This document shows, piece after piece, positions 62,558-64,000 of a DNA stretch of 64,000 bases. The notes under the pieces are model-generated. The model made no database searches and had not been told where the DNA came from. It saw only the letters and a program-made list of their open reading frames with translations. How positions within the stretch are numbered: the first letter of the stretch is position 1; each line of letters starts with the position of its first letter. The DNA is from Bdellovibrionales bacterium (lineage in GTDB: Bacteria; Bdellovibrionota; Bdellovibrionia; Bdellovibrionales; UBA1609): the NCBI GenBank assembly GCA_023301025.1, contig JALZUR010000020.1, positions 62,001-126,000 of the forward strand. Reading direction: 5' to 3'. The position numbers and the translations under genes were made by a program.

Positions 62558-63688
62558 TTATTCAAAGCACTCATACTCGATAACAAAAGACTGACCGGCT
62601 GGTAAAGCTGGTGTAAAAGTCACACCATCTCTACTCTCATTCAATGTCCAACTGTACTCATCAGAAATTCTTACATCTAATGATTCTTCTCTATCTAAAA
62701 TACATCTGAATTTTTCTTCAGATTTAGTCTGGGTTATTACTGAGGCTATGTTACCAACTTCAGCAGAGTAGTCATTAGCACAGATACTTCCAACAACACC
62801 TTGAACTAGATTCCCATCAGCATAATCACCAAGTCTACGATCTGGATCAGCAAGGCTGAAATTATTAGGATTTGTCAAAGTACTGTAAAAGGTGCCAATT
62901 TTACCATCTATAAAAGCATTGCCGTTCTGAGAGTTTTGCTGATTCAAACATGTAACACCATCAGTAATTATAGCATGTGCACTTATAGTTGTATTGTTAC
63001 CAATATTTGACTTTACAGCTTGAATTAAATTTACTGGATAATCTAGAGCTTCAGGCATATAGTTCGGAGCTTGAAACTGACTTAACCCGTGTCCTCTTAC
63101 ATCTTCATCTGTAAGAAAAACAAAAGCCACATGACCATTTTCTCTAAAAAAGTTTTTCTTGTTAGCATTAACTGTAAGAAAAGCTGAGTAGATACCTCTT
63201 TCATCATCTGAAGGACAAACAGATGTATCATAGCCATTTCTCTCGCAATCAAGAGTCTCTTCTCTTCTAATTGTTTGCCAAAACTGATCTTCAATATTAT
63301 TTGAATCAGGAGTTAAATAATAAGATCCATCAGGAAATCTTAAAAGATTACCATTCTGTTCAGCTCTTAAACCATTTCCAAAATCACGTGGAGGATTTGA
63401 CTTAGATTCAACATCCATTGTGATAATACCTATTCTATAATCAACACCTGGTATATTTAAACCTTGTAAAAAATTATTGAAAGCCTGAGCCATTTTTCTT
63501 TGCTCTTCAGACATAGAACCTGAAGTATCAACAACAAATAGAATATCAACCTGCCCAACATTTACTTGAAAGGTGAACTTACTAAATTCCTGCTCACCAA
63601 ATTCGTTTTGAGTACACCCCATTAAAACAACCATCGCCAAACTCACTAGTAAAGCAATACTAAATTTTATGTTTAATCCCTTTTTCAT
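62558..63688 (-). CDS. VWA-domain lipoprotein (third family member)
   Basis: The 376-residue protein has a lipobox (SLAMVVLMGC, Cys about 25), then a VWA domain (about 45-320) with a clear MIDAS in VDILFVVDTSGSM. Inserts with Cys pairs follow (ETLDCERNGYDTSVC). The C-terminal part (SLDVRISDEYSW...FVIEYECF) matches the small end domain of the other two VWA lipoproteins here. It is probably a metal-dependent adhesin or ligand-binding protein on the outer membrane. AGGAG lies 7 nt before ATG 63688. Confidence 0.83.
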   Translation of the reverse strand: MKKGLNIKFSIALLVSLAMVVLMGCTQNEFGEQEFSKFTFQVNVGQVDILFVVDTSGSMSEEQRKMAQAFNNFLQGLNIPGVDYRIGIITMDVESKSNPPRDFGNGLRAEQNGNLLRFPDGSYYLTPDSNNIEDQFWQTIRREETLDCERNGYDTSVCPSDDERGIYSAFLTVNANKKNFFRENGHVAFVFLTDEDVRGHGLSQFQAPNYMPEALDYPVNLIQAVKSNIGNNTTISAHAIITDGVTCLNQQNSQNGNAFIDGKIGTFYSTLTNPNNFSLADPDRRLGDYADGNLVQGVVGSICANDYSAEVGNIASVITQTKSEEKFRCILDREESLDVRISDEYSWTLNESRDGVTFTPALPAGQSFVIEYECFE

Positions 63689-64000
63689 AACTAATCTCCT
63701 GAACTAGATATTCCAAGTTTCATGCCAACTAAATATTATATAAGTTATTGAAATAACTAAGTTTTATTTATTAAAAGGCCAAAAAAAGCCCTATTTCGAC
63801 ACCCTATAGAGACAATTTCTGTCACCAAAGGTGAATTTTTTACCTTTTGACAAGTTTTTTCAAAAACCACTCAAAAAGGCCTAATCAGCAAGGCTGAAAC
63901 AAGCTCATACCAACTATTAAAACAAATTAGTGTGACTCTTCAGATTGATACTATAACAAGCCTGTTGGTGATTTAAAAGTTAGTGTTGATTCTGAAAATA
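63689..64000. other. Intergenic region with palindrome and several short hairpins
   Basis: No gene is evident in these 312 bp. A perfect hyphenated palindrome (AGTTATT-GA-AATAACT, 63743-63758) lies about 55 bp upstream of the VWA gene and may be an operator. Further right are short hairpins: GACA/TGTC, TCACC-AAA-GGTGA followed by ATTTTTT (terminator-like on the plus strand), and TCAGC-AAG-GCTGA. The last 50 bp may hold the C-terminus of a minus-strand gene ending at a TAG complement at 63951-63953, but this is too short to support. Confidence 0.35.

Noticed and set aside
63951-64000. C-terminal end of a minus-strand gene at the right edge
   Set aside because: Only about 16 codons are visible, and a plus-strand reading is equally open, so no gene can be supported.
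1-64000. tRNA, rRNA, CRISPR array, transposase or phage genes
   Set aside because: I looked for cloverleaf-type blocks, regular spaced repeats and recognisable transposase, integrase or capsid proteins and found none; a tRNAscan or CRISPR search could still correct this.

Overview
The window is AT-rich, gene-dense chromosomal DNA with no rRNA, tRNA, insertion sequence, prophage or CRISPR array that I could see. The gene content points to a Gram-negative gliding bacterium, most likely of the Bdellovibrionota (Bdellovibrio/Bacteriovorax-like). The reasons are an Agl-Glt type gliding motor cluster, several von Willebrand A (VWA) lipoproteins, an elongation factor G of the mitochondrial-like type, and an mlaEFD operon with an unusually long MlaD. 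This placement is inference from gene content; no marker rRNA is present.

Layout. 1-1.4 kb: ECF sigma factor, putative anti-sigma membrane protein and a small secreted protein, in overlapping frames. 1.4-6.5 kb (minus): two abutting photolyase/cryptochrome genes, rlmN and a heptose-kinase-like gene. 6.6-11.6 kb (plus): pyrD, a MutT-type NUDIX gene, a glycosyltransferase, an IHF/HU gene, an Rsm22-family methyltransferase with no ATG/GTG/TTG start, and a secreted unknown. 11.6-25.3 kb: mixed housekeeping genes (HAD phosphatase, typA, OmpA lipoprotein, SlyD-like FKBP, aat, a short recQ, fusA, dcd, CNNM transporter, pyrE) and a lipoprotein combining four thrombospondin type-1 repeats with a VWA domain.

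25.4-37.7 kb (minus) is the most distinctive block. In transcription order it encodes a CglB-like VWA lipoprotein, a TolQ/ExbB-type channel (AglR-like), two ExbD/TolR proteins, a large TPR protein (GltD-like), a TPR lipoprotein (GltE-like), a small exported protein, an FHA/TonB-like protein (GltG-like), an outer-membrane barrel, a large exported TPR-like protein and a coiled-coil protein. Together they would form an envelope-spanning, proton-driven machine like the Myxococcus focal-adhesion gliding motor. 37.9-40.6 kb is a phnDCE-type ABC transporter, separated from the gliding block by a clear terminator.

40.6-42.0 kb (plus): a HAD protein and an RsmI-type methyltransferase. 42.0-53.3 kb is a long minus-strand series: a two-TM sensor-like protein, a degenerate GGDEF protein, alr, mlaE, mlaF, mlaD (with an apparent C-terminal beta-barrel), purH, a GYF/TPR membrane protein and cysE. 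53.5-56.5 kb (plus): nadB, an alpha/beta hydrolase and a lipoprotein. 56.5-61.7 kb (minus): an addBA-type helicase-nuclease pair. 61.7-63.7 kb: an atypical response regulator and a third VWA lipoprotein.

The best candidates for unusual biology are the TSP1+VWA lipoprotein and its relation to the CglB-like protein in the gliding cluster, the MCE/beta-barrel fusion, the non-canonical start of the Rsm22 gene, and several intergenic RNA structures, including a terminator inside the leader of the TSP1+VWA gene.
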